Shown: positions 36,580 to 46,316, counted from the stretch's first letter. The stretch is DNA of 64,000 bases from Bacteroidota bacterium (GCA_018266775.1 JAFDZS010000008.1:248001-312000); one strand, 5' to 3'. Translations and numbers: made by a program. Notes: generated from the sequence alone by a model not told the origin.

Positions 36580-37497
36580 ATGAAAAAAAATGTTTTAAGC
36601 GTTATACTACTATCTAATCTCTCGGTAACTGGCTTTGCGTGTAGTTCTTGTGGTTGCTCTGCCGCGAATCAATCCATCGGGCTGTTGTCACAAATTCCCA
36701 ATAACTTTATCGGCTTTCAATACCAGATAAGAGGATTCAGCACAACACATCCTGATGATGGAGGAATGGATCTTCCAGGAATTTCGCACGAGTACTATCA
36801 GACCTACCAGATTACGGGGAAGTATAATATCGGGAAGCGTGTACAAGTTTTCGCATTTGCTCCATATATAGTTAATGTTCGAAAACAAACCGATGTTTCG
36901 CCAATTTCTTATAGTGGTATCGGAGACATAACCTTATTGACAAACGTCTATCTTTTAAAGAAGGCCAACTGCACCTGGAAGCACGACCTACTGATCGGCG
37001 GCGGTGTTAAGTTACCAACTGGCGTATATGACCGTCAATCTACAAAGACAGAAGAAGGGCTTCCTAATATGCAGCCGGGTACTCATTCATGGGATGTGGT
37101 TGTTAACGGCAGTTATACAGTGTCAAGAAAAAATATGGGACTGAACGTTGATGTAAATTATACAGTTACAACAGCAAACGACGACAGCTATAAGTATGGA
37201 AACCGTCTTTCTGCGAACTCCTTCGTTTTCTATAAAGCAAAAAAGCGTCAGTTAACTGTGCTACCTCAAATGGGTGTTAGTTATGATATGGTGCAAAATG
37301 ACTACAAAAACTATTCAAACAAGGAGATAAATGGAGATAGTGGCAGCTGGCAATTATATGCGACCCTTGGAGTACAGGCTCTTTACCGCAAATTTGGAAT
37401 GAATTTACGGTATCAACAGCCAATAAATCAGCAATACAACAGCGGATTGGTTAATAACTGGTATAAAACACAAGTAGGAATATTCTTTTTGCTTTAG
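36580..37497 (+). CDS. Secreted beta-barrel-like protein with CSSCGCS start
   Basis: A 305-residue exported protein. The signal peptide ends near TGFA and the mature protein begins CSSCGCSAANQ, a Cys motif that could be lipid-modified or bind metal. The rest alternates like a small outer membrane beta-barrel (QYQIRGFSTTH, KYNIGKRVQVFAFAPYI) and ends in WYKTQVGIFFLL, a typical C-terminal strand. It stands just before the nos operon, so a part in copper or electron-carrier handling is possible but unproven. Confidence 0.6.
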   Translation: MKKNVLSVILLSNLSVTGFACSSCGCSAANQSIGLLSQIPNNFIGFQYQIRGFSTTHPDDGGMDLPGISHEYYQTYQITGKYNIGKRVQVFAFAPYIVNVRKQTDVSPISYSGIGDITLLTNVYLLKKANCTWKHDLLIGGGVKLPTGVYDRQSTKTEEGLPNMQPGTHSWDVVVNGSYTVSRKNMGLNVDVNYTVTTANDDSYKYGNRLSANSFVFYKAKKRQLTVLPQMGVSYDMVQNDYKNYSNKEINGDSGSWQLYATLGVQALYRKFGMNLRYQQPINQQYNSGLVNNWYKTQVGIFFLL

Positions 37498-37570
37498 TAC
37501 AAAGACCATGAATACTGAACAGTATGACAACTCGACGTAAAATAAATGGAATTAGTCCTCTATAGTTATG

Positions 37571-37614
37571 CCATATAAAAATATGGATAATGAGAATGAT
37601 TTTTTATAAATTTA
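37571..37614 (+). promoter_or_regulatory. Palindrome and -7 element before the nos operon
   Basis: CCATAT-AAAA-ATATGG (37571-37586), perfect 6-bp arms with a 4-bp spacer, lies upstream of TAAATTTA (37607-37614), which resembles TAnnTTTG. The palindrome centre is about 41.5 bp before the inferred start site near 37620. The half-site differs from the ATGAY boxes, so another regulator could bind. The leader to the cytochrome ATG would be about 19 nt. Confidence 0.45.
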
Positions 37615-37638
37615 TTCGAACCAAAAAAACAAAAAGTC

Positions 37639-38127
37639 ATGAAAAGAACACACATTTTAATTATAGCAATTACGTTAGGTGGTTTTATTGCAAGCTGTGG
37701 CTCAAATCCTGCACCGCCAGCAGAAAATCAAAATGCAACAATGAAAGAGCCGGGAGATAAAACAGGTGTGCCGGTGGTAACCGATGACAGTAAAGGTAAA
37801 GGCAAATTTACAGATGTAAAGCTTACCAGCCCGCTGGATGATAAAATGGTAGCAGCGGGTAAAACTATCTACGACGTTAAGTGTGGTTCCTGCCATAAGC
37901 TAACAGATGAAAAACTTGTTGGCCCTGGTTGGAAGGGCGTAACTGACAGGAGAAAACCGGAATGGATAATGAATTTTGTCACCAATACCGATGAAATGAT
38001 CGATAAAGATCCGGCTGCACAGGCTATGCTGGAACAATGTATGGTACGTATGCCCAACCAGCATCTCGGCGATGATGAAGCGAGGCATATACTAGAATTC
38101 ATGCGCAAAAATGATGGCAAGAATTAG
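37639..38127 (+). CDS. c-type cytochrome lipoprotein, first gene of the nos operon
   Basis: A 162-residue lipoprotein (lipobox IASC) with one class I cytochrome c domain: heme motif CGSCHKL near residue 80 and likely Met ligand in RMPNQHLG near 137. It lies 26 bp before nosZ and is the likely electron donor to nitrous oxide reductase, an arrangement common in clade II nos clusters. Confidence 0.9.
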   Translation: MKRTHILIIAITLGGFIASCGSNPAPPAENQNATMKEPGDKTGVPVVTDDSKGKGKFTDVKLTSPLDDKMVAAGKTIYDVKCGSCHKLTDEKLVGPGWKGVTDRRKPEWIMNFVTNTDEMIDKDPAAQAMLEQCMVRMPNQHLGDDEARHILEFMRKNDGKN

Positions 38128-38153
38128 TTTTTTCACGCACTTAATTTATATGA

Positions 38154-40124
38154 ATGAAAAAGATAATAATGACACTCGGTACAGTAGCAATGATCGGATC
38201 TGTACAGAGCTGTAAGATGAAGACAGCAGAATCTGCCGTTCAAGGTGATGCTGCCTCTAAGGTATATGTAGCACCGGGTAAATATGATGAGTTTTACAAT
38301 TTCGTATCCGGAGGCTTTAGCGGACAGGTCTCTGTATATGGCCTGCCGTCAGGCAGGTTATTGAAGGTTATTCCCGTGTTTTCAGTTTTTCCTGAAAATG
38401 GTTATGGGTACAGTGAAGAATCAAAGGCTATGTTAACAACTACAGCCGGTCAGATTCCCTGGGACGATCAGCATCACCTGGACCTGTCGCAGACAAATGG
38501 TGAACAGGATGGCAGATGGCTCTTCGCTAATGCAAATAATACTCCGCGTGTTGCAAGAATTGATCTGACTACGTTTAAAACTGTTGAGATAATACAAATA
38601 CCCAATAGCGGCGGCAATCACTCATCTCCCTTTATCACAGAGAATACAGAATATGTTGTTGCTGGCACCAGATTTTCAGTTCCATTGGGTGATGGAGATG
38701 TGCCAATAAGTTCTTTCAAGGAAAATTTCAAAAGTACAGCCTCATTTATAAGTGTGGACAAAGCAACCGGACATATGAATATTGCTTTTCAGATAGTGTT
38801 GCCAGGTATGAATCTTGACCTGAGTCATGCGGGGAAAGGCCCCTCTCACGATTGGTTCTTCTTCTCCTGTTACAATACTGAGCAGGCATACACATTGCTC
38901 GAAGTCAACGCTTCCCAGAAAGATAAAGATTTCATAGTAGCTGTAAACTGGAAGAAAGCGGAAGAGTATGCAAAATCGGGTAAAGGCCACAAGGTTCCTG
39001 CAGAGTATGCTCACAATACCTATGACGAAGATAAGCAGACTGCAACATCTGTTATTGAAAAGGAAGTATTGTTGCTGGATCCCAAAGATTGTCCGGACAT
39101 GATATATATGATTCCATGTCCGAAATCTCCACATGGATGTGATATTGACCCCTCTGGTGAGTACATCGTCGGAAGCGGCAAACTCGCGGCTCTGATACCG
39201 GTATTTTCATTCACCAAATTGATGGCAGCTATCCAAGCGAAGAAATTTGAAGGCGATTTTTATGGACTTCCTATCGTAAAATATGAAGAGGCACTACACG
39301 GCGAAGTTAATAAGCCGGGTCTGGGGCCATTGCATACAGAATTCGATGGTAAGGGTAATGCATATACGTCTATGTTCCTATCATCAGAAGTAGTTAAATG
39401 GAGGATAAGTGATTTGCAAGTATTAGACAGAGTGCCAACATACTATTCAGTGGGTCACCTGATGGTACCAGGCGGAGACACAAAAAAGCCATCGGGAAAA
39501 TACTTAGTAGCGTATAATAAGATAACTAAGGATCGTTACCTGCCTACAGGACCGGAGTTAGCACAGTCTGCTCAGTTGTATGATATATCTGGTGACAAAA
39601 TGCAATTGATACTTGACTACCCAACTATTGGTGAACCGCACTATGCACAAGCTTGCCCTGCTGCATTGATCAAAGATAAACAGGTTAAATTCTTCGACAT
39701 AAATAAGAATCATCATGAATTTGTAGCGATGGGAGAGAAAAAAACCAATGTAGTGCGTAAAGGAACGAGAGTTGATGTATATATGACAGCAATAAGATCA
39801 CATCTTACGCCGGATAATATTGAGGGCGTATATGTGGGGGATGATGTCTATTTCCATGTTACTAACCTGGAGCAGGATTGGGACATACCACACGGATTTG
39901 CCATTAAGAATAATCCAGATGCTGAATTGTTGATCATGCCGGGAGAAACCGTGACGCTGAAATTTAGCCCAAAACACGAGGGAATGTATCCTTTTTATTG
40001 CACTGATTTCTGCTCAGCCCTCCACCAGGAAATGTCAGGGTACTTGAGGGTCTCTCCAAAAGGAAGTAATGTACCTCTTAAGTTTAGTACCGGTGTTGTG
40101 GCAGACACTACTGCAAAAAAGTAA
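38154..40124 (+). CDS. nosZ: Nitrous oxide reductase NosZ, clade II, Sec-dependent lipoprotein form
   Basis: Periplasmic copper enzyme that reduces N2O to N2. The 656-residue protein starts with a Sec signal and lipobox-like VQSC instead of a twin-arginine signal, which marks clade II. The seven-bladed propeller holding CuZ has its typical motifs (DDQHHLDLSQTNG, SGGNHSSPF, SPHGCDIDPSGEYI, GLGPLHTEFD). The C-terminal cupredoxin has the CuA ligands in FYCTDFCSALHQEMSGY, with Cys about 616 and 620. All expected motifs are present, so it should be active. Maturation genes follow directly. Confidence 0.97.
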   Translation: MKKIIMTLGTVAMIGSVQSCKMKTAESAVQGDAASKVYVAPGKYDEFYNFVSGGFSGQVSVYGLPSGRLLKVIPVFSVFPENGYGYSEESKAMLTTTAGQIPWDDQHHLDLSQTNGEQDGRWLFANANNTPRVARIDLTTFKTVEIIQIPNSGGNHSSPFITENTEYVVAGTRFSVPLGDGDVPISSFKENFKSTASFISVDKATGHMNIAFQIVLPGMNLDLSHAGKGPSHDWFFFSCYNTEQAYTLLEVNASQKDKDFIVAVNWKKAEEYAKSGKGHKVPAEYAHNTYDEDKQTATSVIEKEVLLLDPKDCPDMIYMIPCPKSPHGCDIDPSGEYIVGSGKLAALIPVFSFTKLMAAIQAKKFEGDFYGLPIVKYEEALHGEVNKPGLGPLHTEFDGKGNAYTSMFLSSEVVKWRISDLQVLDRVPTYYSVGHLMVPGGDTKKPSGKYLVAYNKITKDRYLPTGPELAQSAQLYDISGDKMQLILDYPTIGEPHYAQACPAALIKDKQVKFFDINKNHHEFVAMGEKKTNVVRKGTRVDVYMTAIRSHLTPDNIEGVYVGDDVYFHVTNLEQDWDIPHGFAIKNNPDAELLIMPGETVTLKFSPKHEGMYPFYCTDFCSALHQEMSGYLRVSPKGSNVPLKFSTGVVADTTAKK

Positions 40125-40187
40125 TTACTAACTTAAATGGTAATGCTGTCAATTATTTCAGCATTACCATTTTTTATTTTATCGATC

Positions 40188-40766
40188 ATGAAGCGATTGA
40201 CAATTCCAGGAAAAATAAGTATTGCTGTGGTAATACTTTGTTTGATTACTCTGTATTTCTTTCCGATGTGGAGGATTGACTTAAGGGCACCGCAATATCC
40301 GGGCGGATTGTCTTTGAAGATATGGATCAATGATGTCAAGGGCGATGTCGATATTATCAATGGATTGAATCATTATATCGGAATGAAGACTATCCATAAG
40401 CGGGACTTTCCTGAATTTGTTTTTCTGCCGATGACCATGATGATATTTATGGGATTGGGACTGATAGTTTTATTATTGAACAGGAAGGTCTATTATTACA
40501 TGTGGTCAGGTATATTTGTTTTCATTGCAATGTTCTCATTTTATGATTTCTACAAATGGGAGTATAATTATGGGCATAATCTTGACCCGGCCGCACCCAT
40601 TCAGGTCCCAGATATGTCTTACCAGCCTCCATTATTCGGTTATAAGAAATTACTGAATTTTGAAGTGCTTTCGCAACCCGACATCAGTGGATGGTTTTAT
40701 ATTTCAGCTGGTATGATACTGGCAGGGATGTGTATTTATGAACTTAAGAAAACAGCATCAAGATGA
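40188..40766 (+). CDS. Membrane protein of the nos cluster
   Basis: A 192-residue integral membrane protein with three or four predicted helices (ISIAVVILCLITLYFF, FVFLPMTMMIFMGLGLIVLL, MWSGIFVFIAMFSFYDF, FYISAGMILAGMCIY). ATG at 40188 is preferred over 40137 because the longer version adds a second hydrophobic segment that overlaps the spacer. It is coupled to nosL by a 4-bp overlap. Homologues sit between nosZ and nosL in other Bacteroidota clusters as far as I recall; the function is unknown. Confidence 0.75.
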   Translation: MKRLTIPGKISIAVVILCLITLYFFPMWRIDLRAPQYPGGLSLKIWINDVKGDVDIINGLNHYIGMKTIHKRDFPEFVFLPMTMMIFMGLGLIVLLLNRKVYYYMWSGIFVFIAMFSFYDFYKWEYNYGHNLDPAAPIQVPDMSYQPPLFGYKKLLNFEVLSQPDISGWFYISAGMILAGMCIYELKKTASR

Positions 40767-41191
40767 AAAATCTATTCTTAACCGTCTGTGGTATCTCGTT
40801 GCTAATTTTAACATCGTGTAAATCGGAATTTGATCCTATTGATTATGGGCATGATGCCTGCACTTATTGTAAAATGACAATTGTTGATAAACGGTACGCG
40901 GCTGAGATATTAACAAAAAAGGGCAAATCATACAAATTTGACGACATAGCTTGTGTTAAACGATATATGGGAGAGAAAAAAATGCCTGTGAATGATTTGT
41001 CGGTCTTTGTAGCAGATTATAAGAATCCTGAAAGCAATTTTCTGGACGCACAATTTGCTGTTTATTTACACAGTGACATATTTAAGTCGCCTATGAATGG
41101 ATGCTTTGCAGCCTTCGCAAAGCCGGAGGATGCATGGAGATTGAAGGATAGCCTGAACACTGATTTATTGAAATGGGAAAACCTCAATTAA
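40763..41191 (+). CDS. nosL: NosL copper chaperone lipoprotein
   Basis: A 142-residue lipoprotein (lipobox LTSC) with the NosL signature DACTYCKMTIVDKRYAAEI and KSYKFDDIACVKRYM. NosL binds Cu(I) and delivers copper to NosZ for the CuZ centre. It overlaps the upstream membrane gene by 4 bp and nosD by one base (TAATG). Confidence 0.92.
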   Translation: MKNLFLTVCGISLLILTSCKSEFDPIDYGHDACTYCKMTIVDKRYAAEILTKKGKSYKFDDIACVKRYMGEKKMPVNDLSVFVADYKNPESNFLDAQFAVYLHSDIFKSPMNGCFAAFAKPEDAWRLKDSLNTDLLKWENLN

Positions 41192-42426
41192 TGAGAGTAG
41201 TAATAGCCTTTGCAGTGATTGTGTCTGTGTTCCAAACTACCAGCTGTTTATCGATGGGCATTAAGGTATACCCAACGCTTAATAGTTTACGTAATGCTAT
41301 AAGTAATGCCCATTCCGGAGATACGTTGTTACTTCAAAATGGAATTTTTAAGGAACATGATCTTGTAGTTAAAAAAAGAATAGTACTGAAAGGAACTGTA
41401 AATAGTATTATTGATGGAGAAAATAAGTTCCAGGCCTTTATAGTTCAGGCAGATTCGGTAGTTATAGATGGTATCGAAATCCGAGATATAGGCAGATCCA
41501 GTATTACCGACATGGCCGGTATAAGAATTGTCAATGCAAATTTTGTAACTATTAGCGGAAATAGATTCGTCAACAATACCTATGGCATATATCTTCAAAA
41601 TGCTGAACGTTGCAATATAATTGGCAATACAATCCACTCTGATTTTAAAGACGAGGTAAGTGGAGGGAATGGCATCCATGCGTGGAAATCCAATCATTTA
41701 TTGGTGAAAGGCAACAATATATCCGGCCACCGTGACGGTATTTATTTTGAGTTTGTTACTGAATCACAAATCATTTCCAATATCTCTTTCGGTAATGCCC
41801 GGTATGGTCTCCACTTTATGTTTTCACACAATGACACTTACTCATCTAATACCTTTAAAGATAATGGGGCTGGCGTAGCTGTTATGTATTCAAGAGGGGT
41901 TGTAATGCTGAATAACGATTTTCTTCACAATTGGGGAGATGCATCATATGGATTACTATTGAAGGAAATAACGGATAGTAAAATTGAACACAATCACTTT
42001 ATTAGAAATACAGTTGGCATTCACATGGAGGGTACAACCAGAGTTGATGTGAAGCAAAATCTATTTCAGGACAATGGATGGGCTTTACGAGTGCAGGCAA
42101 GCTGTAGTGGTAGTAATTTCACGGGGAATAATTTCATTGGGAATTCATTTGATGTTGCCACTAACGGAAGTTTGATGTTGAATCTATTTGACCGGAATTT
42201 CTGGGATAAGTACGACGGATATGATCTCAATAGAAATGGCGTTGGGGATGTGCCATATTATCCCGTTAGTGTGTATTCAGTAATCAGTGAAAAAATACCG
42301 TCTGCTATGATATTGTATCATAGCTTTCTAACTGATATTATTGATAAGGTTGAAAAGGTAATGCCTACGATGATACCTGACAAGCTAAAAGACGACAACC
42401 CCATCATTAAAAAAATAGCCCTATGA
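41191..42426 (+). CDS. nosD: NosD periplasmic maturation protein
   Basis: A 411-residue right-handed beta-helix protein with CASH/parallel-helix repeats (NRFVNNTYGIYLQNAERCNIIGN, NNISGHRDGIYFEFV, NHFIRNTVGIHMEGT). ATG at 41191 makes the TAATG overlap with nosL and gives a signal peptide; an upstream ATG at 41173 is also in frame. NosD works with the NosFY transporter in assembling the CuZ cluster. Confidence 0.92.
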   Translation: MRVVIAFAVIVSVFQTTSCLSMGIKVYPTLNSLRNAISNAHSGDTLLLQNGIFKEHDLVVKKRIVLKGTVNSIIDGENKFQAFIVQADSVVIDGIEIRDIGRSSITDMAGIRIVNANFVTISGNRFVNNTYGIYLQNAERCNIIGNTIHSDFKDEVSGGNGIHAWKSNHLLVKGNNISGHRDGIYFEFVTESQIISNISFGNARYGLHFMFSHNDTYSSNTFKDNGAGVAVMYSRGVVMLNNDFLHNWGDASYGLLLKEITDSKIEHNHFIRNTVGIHMEGTTRVDVKQNLFQDNGWALRVQASCSGSNFTGNNFIGNSFDVATNGSLMLNLFDRNFWDKYDGYDLNRNGVGDVPYYPVSVYSVISEKIPSAMILYHSFLTDIIDKVEKVMPTMIPDKLKDDNPIIKKIAL

Positions 42427-43148
42427 TTTCAATCGAACATCTTACCAAATCATTCAGCAAGTTCATAGCACTGGATGATATTAGTCTAAAGTTTGAGCGT
42501 GGGCAGGCGATCTCTCTTTTGGGACCGAATGGCTCAGGAAAGACAACACTTATCAAATCGATCCTGGGATTAGTAATTCCCGAAAAAGGAAAAATAGAAA
42601 TTGACGGTAAAGAAATTAGATCTAGCTGGGAATACCGCTCACAAATTGGTTACATGCCGCAAATTGGCCGTTATCCGGAGAATATGACGGTTGGGCAAGT
42701 AATAGGTATGCTCAAGGAGATCAGAAGAGACTGCAAAAAACTAGATGAAGAACTTATAGCCGGCCTTGGCATCCCCGGTTTTCTAAATAAAACTATGAAG
42801 AGTTTATCTGGAGGAACTCGTCAGAAAGTAAGTGCCTGTTTGGCATTTCTTTTCTCGCCCGATATTCTCATACTGGACGAACCGACCGCAGGGTTAGATC
42901 CCCTCTCAAGCGAATTGCTAAAGGATAAAATAGCGAAAGAAAGAGAAAATGGAAAACTAATTCTTATAACGTCACATGTACTCAGTGATCTCGACGGCAT
43001 AACGAGTGATATAGTTTATCTACAAGACAGCAAACTGATGTTTTATAAAAGCGTCGATGAACTGAAAATGTCGACAGGGGAACAAAAGCTTAATAAAGTC
43101 ATTGCTACGATAATGCAAAATCAGTTACCTAAACACTCAAACAACTAA
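42423..43148 (+). CDS. nosF: NosF ABC transporter ATP-binding protein
   Basis: A 241-residue ATPase: Walker A GPNGSGKTT near 35, signature LSGGTRQKVS, Walker B ILILDEPTAGLDPLSS, and the switch His in ITSHVLSDLD. With NosY it forms the transporter needed for NosZ copper-sulfur cluster biogenesis. It overlaps nosD by 4 bp and touches nosY by one base. Confidence 0.95.
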   Translation: MISIEHLTKSFSKFIALDDISLKFERGQAISLLGPNGSGKTTLIKSILGLVIPEKGKIEIDGKEIRSSWEYRSQIGYMPQIGRYPENMTVGQVIGMLKEIRRDCKKLDEELIAGLGIPGFLNKTMKSLSGGTRQKVSACLAFLFSPDILILDEPTAGLDPLSSELLKDKIAKERENGKLILITSHVLSDLDGITSDIVYLQDSKLMFYKSVDELKMSTGEQKLNKVIATIMQNQLPKHSNN

Positions 43149-43915
43149 TGAAAACTATCGTCAAATATGTGATGCTTGACTTGGTTAAAAACAAAACAAT
43201 CATCGTTTATGCCATCATCCTCGGCCTTTTGTCTGTGAGTGTACTTAGTATGGACAGCAATAGTTCAAAGGGAATTCTTAGTTTGCTCAATATCACGTTA
43301 TTATTTGTTCCGATAATCGGCATTTTATTTTCAACTATATACTTTTTTAACTCCATTGAGTTTACAGAGCTGCTTCTTGCTCAGCCAATAAAACGCAAGA
43401 CAATGCTATTGGCGCAATATATAGCGGTAGCAGCTGCGCTTTGTATTGCCTACGTACTCGGAGTAGGGATACCTATAGCTATTTTTTATTCAGGCCTGGC
43501 CGCATTCACTCTTCTTATAAGCGGCCTGTTTTTGACGCTTATATTTTCTGCTCTTGCATTGCTCATTTTTGTACTTTTTAAAGACAAAACAAAAGGAATT
43601 GGCGCTGCTATTATAGTTGCTCTTTTTTTTACACTTTTGTTCGATGGCCTGTTATTGTCCTTCATTTACTCGTTCAGCGAATATCCGATCGATAAACCGC
43701 TGCTTGGCCTTATATCTTTAAATCCGGTAGACCTTGGTCGTATATTGGTTTTACTACAGCTAGATGTTGCCGTAATGATGGGCTATTCCGGTGCGCTATT
43801 TAAGAAATTTATGGGATCAGCAACAGGTAGTATCTATACTGTTATATGTATGATCTTTTGGATTATTTTCCCAATCATTATGTCAGCAAGAATATTTAGG
43901 AAAAAGGATCTTTAA
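43148..43915 (+). CDS. nosY: NosY ABC transporter permease
   Basis: A 255-residue membrane protein with about six helices (IIVYAIILGLLSVSVL, LFVPIIGILFSTIYFF, YIAVAAALCIAYVLGVGI, LFLTLIFSALALLIFVLF). FTELLLAQPIKR after the second helix is typical of NosY. It is the last gene of the operon and ends without a gap against the convergent DUF59 gene. Confidence 0.92.
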   Translation: MKTIVKYVMLDLVKNKTIIVYAIILGLLSVSVLSMDSNSSKGILSLLNITLLFVPIIGILFSTIYFFNSIEFTELLLAQPIKRKTMLLAQYIAVAAALCIAYVLGVGIPIAIFYSGLAAFTLLISGLFLTLIFSALALLIFVLFKDKTKGIGAAIIVALFFTLLFDGLLLSFIYSFSEYPIDKPLLGLISLNPVDLGRILVLLQLDVAVMMGYSGALFKKFMGSATGSIYTVICMIFWIIFPIIMSARIFRKKDL

Positions 43916-44245
43916 TTACCAGCCAAGAGCAGCTTTCCCGGTTTCAGTAACCATTTCTAATGTCCAGCGAGGTTCAAATACAAGGAATACCACCACCACA
44001 TGCTCCGGGAAAAGCTCCTTTATAGCCAGTTCAACATTGGCCTTAATGATCCCACCCACAGGACAGGAAGGCGTAGAAAGTGTCATTCTTAATATTATTT
44101 CCTTGGGGCATTCTTGAATCTTGATGTCATATATAAGCCCAAGGTCAATGACATTAATCCCTAATTCCGGATCAACAACTTGGTTAAGGACAGAAATCAC
44201 AGATAATTTCTGTTGATAAAATGGGTCTAAAACATCTACATTCAT
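43916..44245 (-). CDS. Metal-sulfur cluster assembly factor (DUF59/SufT-like)
   Basis: A 109-residue MIP18/PaaD-type protein: VVDPELGINVIDLGLIYDIKI and LRMTLSTPSCPVGGIIKANVE are its signatures, including the conserved Cys. Such proteins help insert or repair Fe-S clusters. At the end of the nitrosative-stress operon it probably aids repair of NO-damaged clusters. It overlaps the preceding gene by 4 bp. Confidence 0.9.
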   Translation of the reverse strand: MNVDVLDPFYQQKLSVISVLNQVVDPELGINVIDLGLIYDIKIQECPKEIILRMTLSTPSCPVGGIIKANVELAIKELFPEHVVVVFLVFEPRWTLEMVTETGKAALGW

Positions 44246-45501
44246 ACTATTCTCAGTTTTCCCATTAGATAAACAACGTGGCCAAAATACAATAATGCTG
44301 CAAAAGTTGTGATGGCGCTACCTGTATACATTAAGTAAGTGCCCTTTAGTAAAACCCCGCACAAGAATAGCGAAAAGCCGATCATGTAAAGTAGCATTTG
44401 CAATAGCACAAGCTTTTCTTTGTAAAGATCTTTAGGTTGGAGTGGCGAATTTTTGCCTGAATTTGTTTTATGCATCCAAATGATAAAGGGAAGTGTTTTA
44501 AACGTCTGACCCATTATGAGCGTACTAATAAATCCGGCGAAAAAGGAATAGCCGTAGCCAATAATAAGGCTTGAAGGCGCATCCTTTATGTACAAGTTTG
44601 ATACCACTACTAAAAAAAACGGGATAGTAGTGAATCCAATGGCCAGCAAAGTTTGTTTCATGCCTCCATCTAATTTCTTTCTGAGTGCGCTTGTAAAACA
44701 AACCCTTATATAAGCGAGATAAAATAGTACACCTGAAAGAATTATACCTGTATACAAAGGCTTCCCAATGGATGAATTAAAAATCAACCCTTCCATTAAG
44801 AAAAGGCTAAGGCCGCCATTGATTAAATACCAGGAAATGTTTAAGTATGTTTTGTTTTCTGTTCTGCTTAGAAGAAACATAGGAAGCAGCCTGGAACTAA
44901 CACCTATTACAAGTAGTAAGAACCATCCGACCATTCCTAAAGTTGCATGTAGCCGCAGATAATGAAGATTATCTGCTTGTAGAAAACCGAATCTAAGATT
45001 TAACAATAGAGCAATTCCTAATACAGCTGTCATTACTAGCCAGGCATGTGCTGTCATTATGAAGTCTACGGCTACGTTTGATTTTGCTGTTCTTCGGGAT
45101 GTAATAAACATGTTTACAGAATGCATAATTAGTGCGCATAACACTATAAATGCCCCTATATACATGCCTATCGACAATTGAAAATTCCAAAACGAATGCA
45201 CAATCAGACATATTCCCGGAAGTAACAGTGTAAAACAAATAACGGGTAGATTATTGCTGTACAGCTTTTTTTCGGCAACTACCGGTATTAGCTGATTGCT
45301 TGCGCCGATGATGATCATAGTTCCCCAGCCGAGCACAGCGAGGTGGGTTATTGCGAGTAAGGCTGGCTGAAAGAAATGATTTGTAAATTTTTCAACAGAA
45401 TATACGGTGAGGATATTTACGAGGAGAAAACTGAATGCTGCAGTAAGGTAAAATGGCAGTATTGCTTTTTTTGCAGGTGATTCTTGAGCGCTGATTTCCA
45501 T
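44242..45501 (-). CDS. Multi-spanning membrane protein, NnrS/heme-copper-oxidase-like
   Basis: A 419-residue protein with about twelve helices. THLAVLGWGTMIIIGASNQLIP and HYLRLHATLGMVGWFLLLVIGVSSRLLPMF carry His residues at helix positions that suit heme ligation and resemble NnrS and cbb3 subunit I folds. NnrS proteins protect against NO. It is located between DUF2249 and DUF59 genes. Assignment to one of the two families is uncertain. Confidence 0.7.
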   Translation of the reverse strand: MEISAQESPAKKAILPFYLTAAFSFLLVNILTVYSVEKFTNHFFQPALLAITHLAVLGWGTMIIIGASNQLIPVVAEKKLYSNNLPVICFTLLLPGICLIVHSFWNFQLSIGMYIGAFIVLCALIMHSVNMFITSRRTAKSNVAVDFIMTAHAWLVMTAVLGIALLLNLRFGFLQADNLHYLRLHATLGMVGWFLLLVIGVSSRLLPMFLLSRTENKTYLNISWYLINGGLSLFLMEGLIFNSSIGKPLYTGIILSGVLFYLAYIRVCFTSALRKKLDGGMKQTLLAIGFTTIPFFLVVVSNLYIKDAPSSLIIGYGYSFFAGFISTLIMGQTFKTLPFIIWMHKTNSGKNSPLQPKDLYKEKLVLLQMLLYMIGFSLFLCGVLLKGTYLMYTGSAITTFAALLYFGHVVYLMGKLRIV

Positions 45502-45503
45502 TA

Positions 45504-46316
45504 TTATAAAATTTCTTCTCGAAATATTAACATCTTTACCTTTGTTCCCTCATGTACTATGACATGTTGGTATCCTCTCTCTTTGAGTTCTGGCAGTAAA
45601 TAAACTGGCACTTTTTTGTGATGCACATACAGAGCATTGTTCAAAGGAAGATGATCAATAGTGTCTAATATCTTTATCATAGGCTGCGGCATCTCTAGTT
45701 CTGTCACATCGATTTCAACCAATACCTGTCTGTATTTAAGGAGAATTTCATCGAAAGATTTGTGTTGCAATTCGTTGGGCGCACTCCTTGTTAGCGTTTC
45801 ATTGTTTTCATCAGACTTTCTAATATAAGTATGAACGAGATCATTATGTTCGTGGAAAACGGCTGAATGGTATCCTTTTGCTGTTAATATTTTTATCAGT
45901 GGAACAGGCTCGAAAGAATTTATTAGCAATAACGTCTGGCCCGATTTCATTTCCGAGAGCGACTTCATTATTTGCTTAAATGGATCTGCTCCTTCAGCAA
46001 GAGATGGGCGAACATCTAATTGATGGTCAAAAGTGGGTTTATTTGTCGCTGTGATAGACGCTGTTGGATTTTGTACGGAAGTTAGTTTTACTTCCTCAAT
46101 CTCAAATCCAATTTTAGATAAACTTTGCAGAATAGACGACACAGAACACTTTCCAATTTTAGCAGCTTCGGAAACGGTTACTCTCGGTGCTAAAACCCTA
46201 CGCAATATTGGGTTTTTCAATTTTACAAAATGTTTGCTTATTGAGATCAACGTATCTATAGCATCGGGGTTGCTATTAATTATCACTCCAATTTTTGTGT
46301 TAGCTGTTATTAGCAT
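45504..46316 (-). CDS. DUF1858-like plus tandem DUF2249 protein
   Basis: A 270-residue soluble protein. The N-terminus (TKIGVIINSNPDAIDTLISISKHFVKLKNPILRRVLAPRVTVSEAAKIG) resembles DUF1858/DUF542-type helical domains. Two DUF2249 domains follow (SGQTLLLINSFEPVPLIKIL; LPLNNALYVHHKKVPVYLLPEL). DUF2249 proteins accompany NO-detoxifying and denitrification genes and have a TusA/SirA-like fold; their biochemical role is unclear. It is separated from the RIC gene by a perfect hairpin. Confidence 0.8.
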   Translation of the reverse strand: MLITANTKIGVIINSNPDAIDTLISISKHFVKLKNPILRRVLAPRVTVSEAAKIGKCSVSSILQSLSKIGFEIEEVKLTSVQNPTASITATNKPTFDHQLDVRPSLAEGADPFKQIMKSLSEMKSGQTLLLINSFEPVPLIKILTAKGYHSAVFHEHNDLVHTYIRKSDENNETLTRSAPNELQHKSFDEILLKYRQVLVEIDVTELEMPQPMIKILDTIDHLPLNNALYVHHKKVPVYLLPELKERGYQHVIVHEGTKVKMLIFREEIL

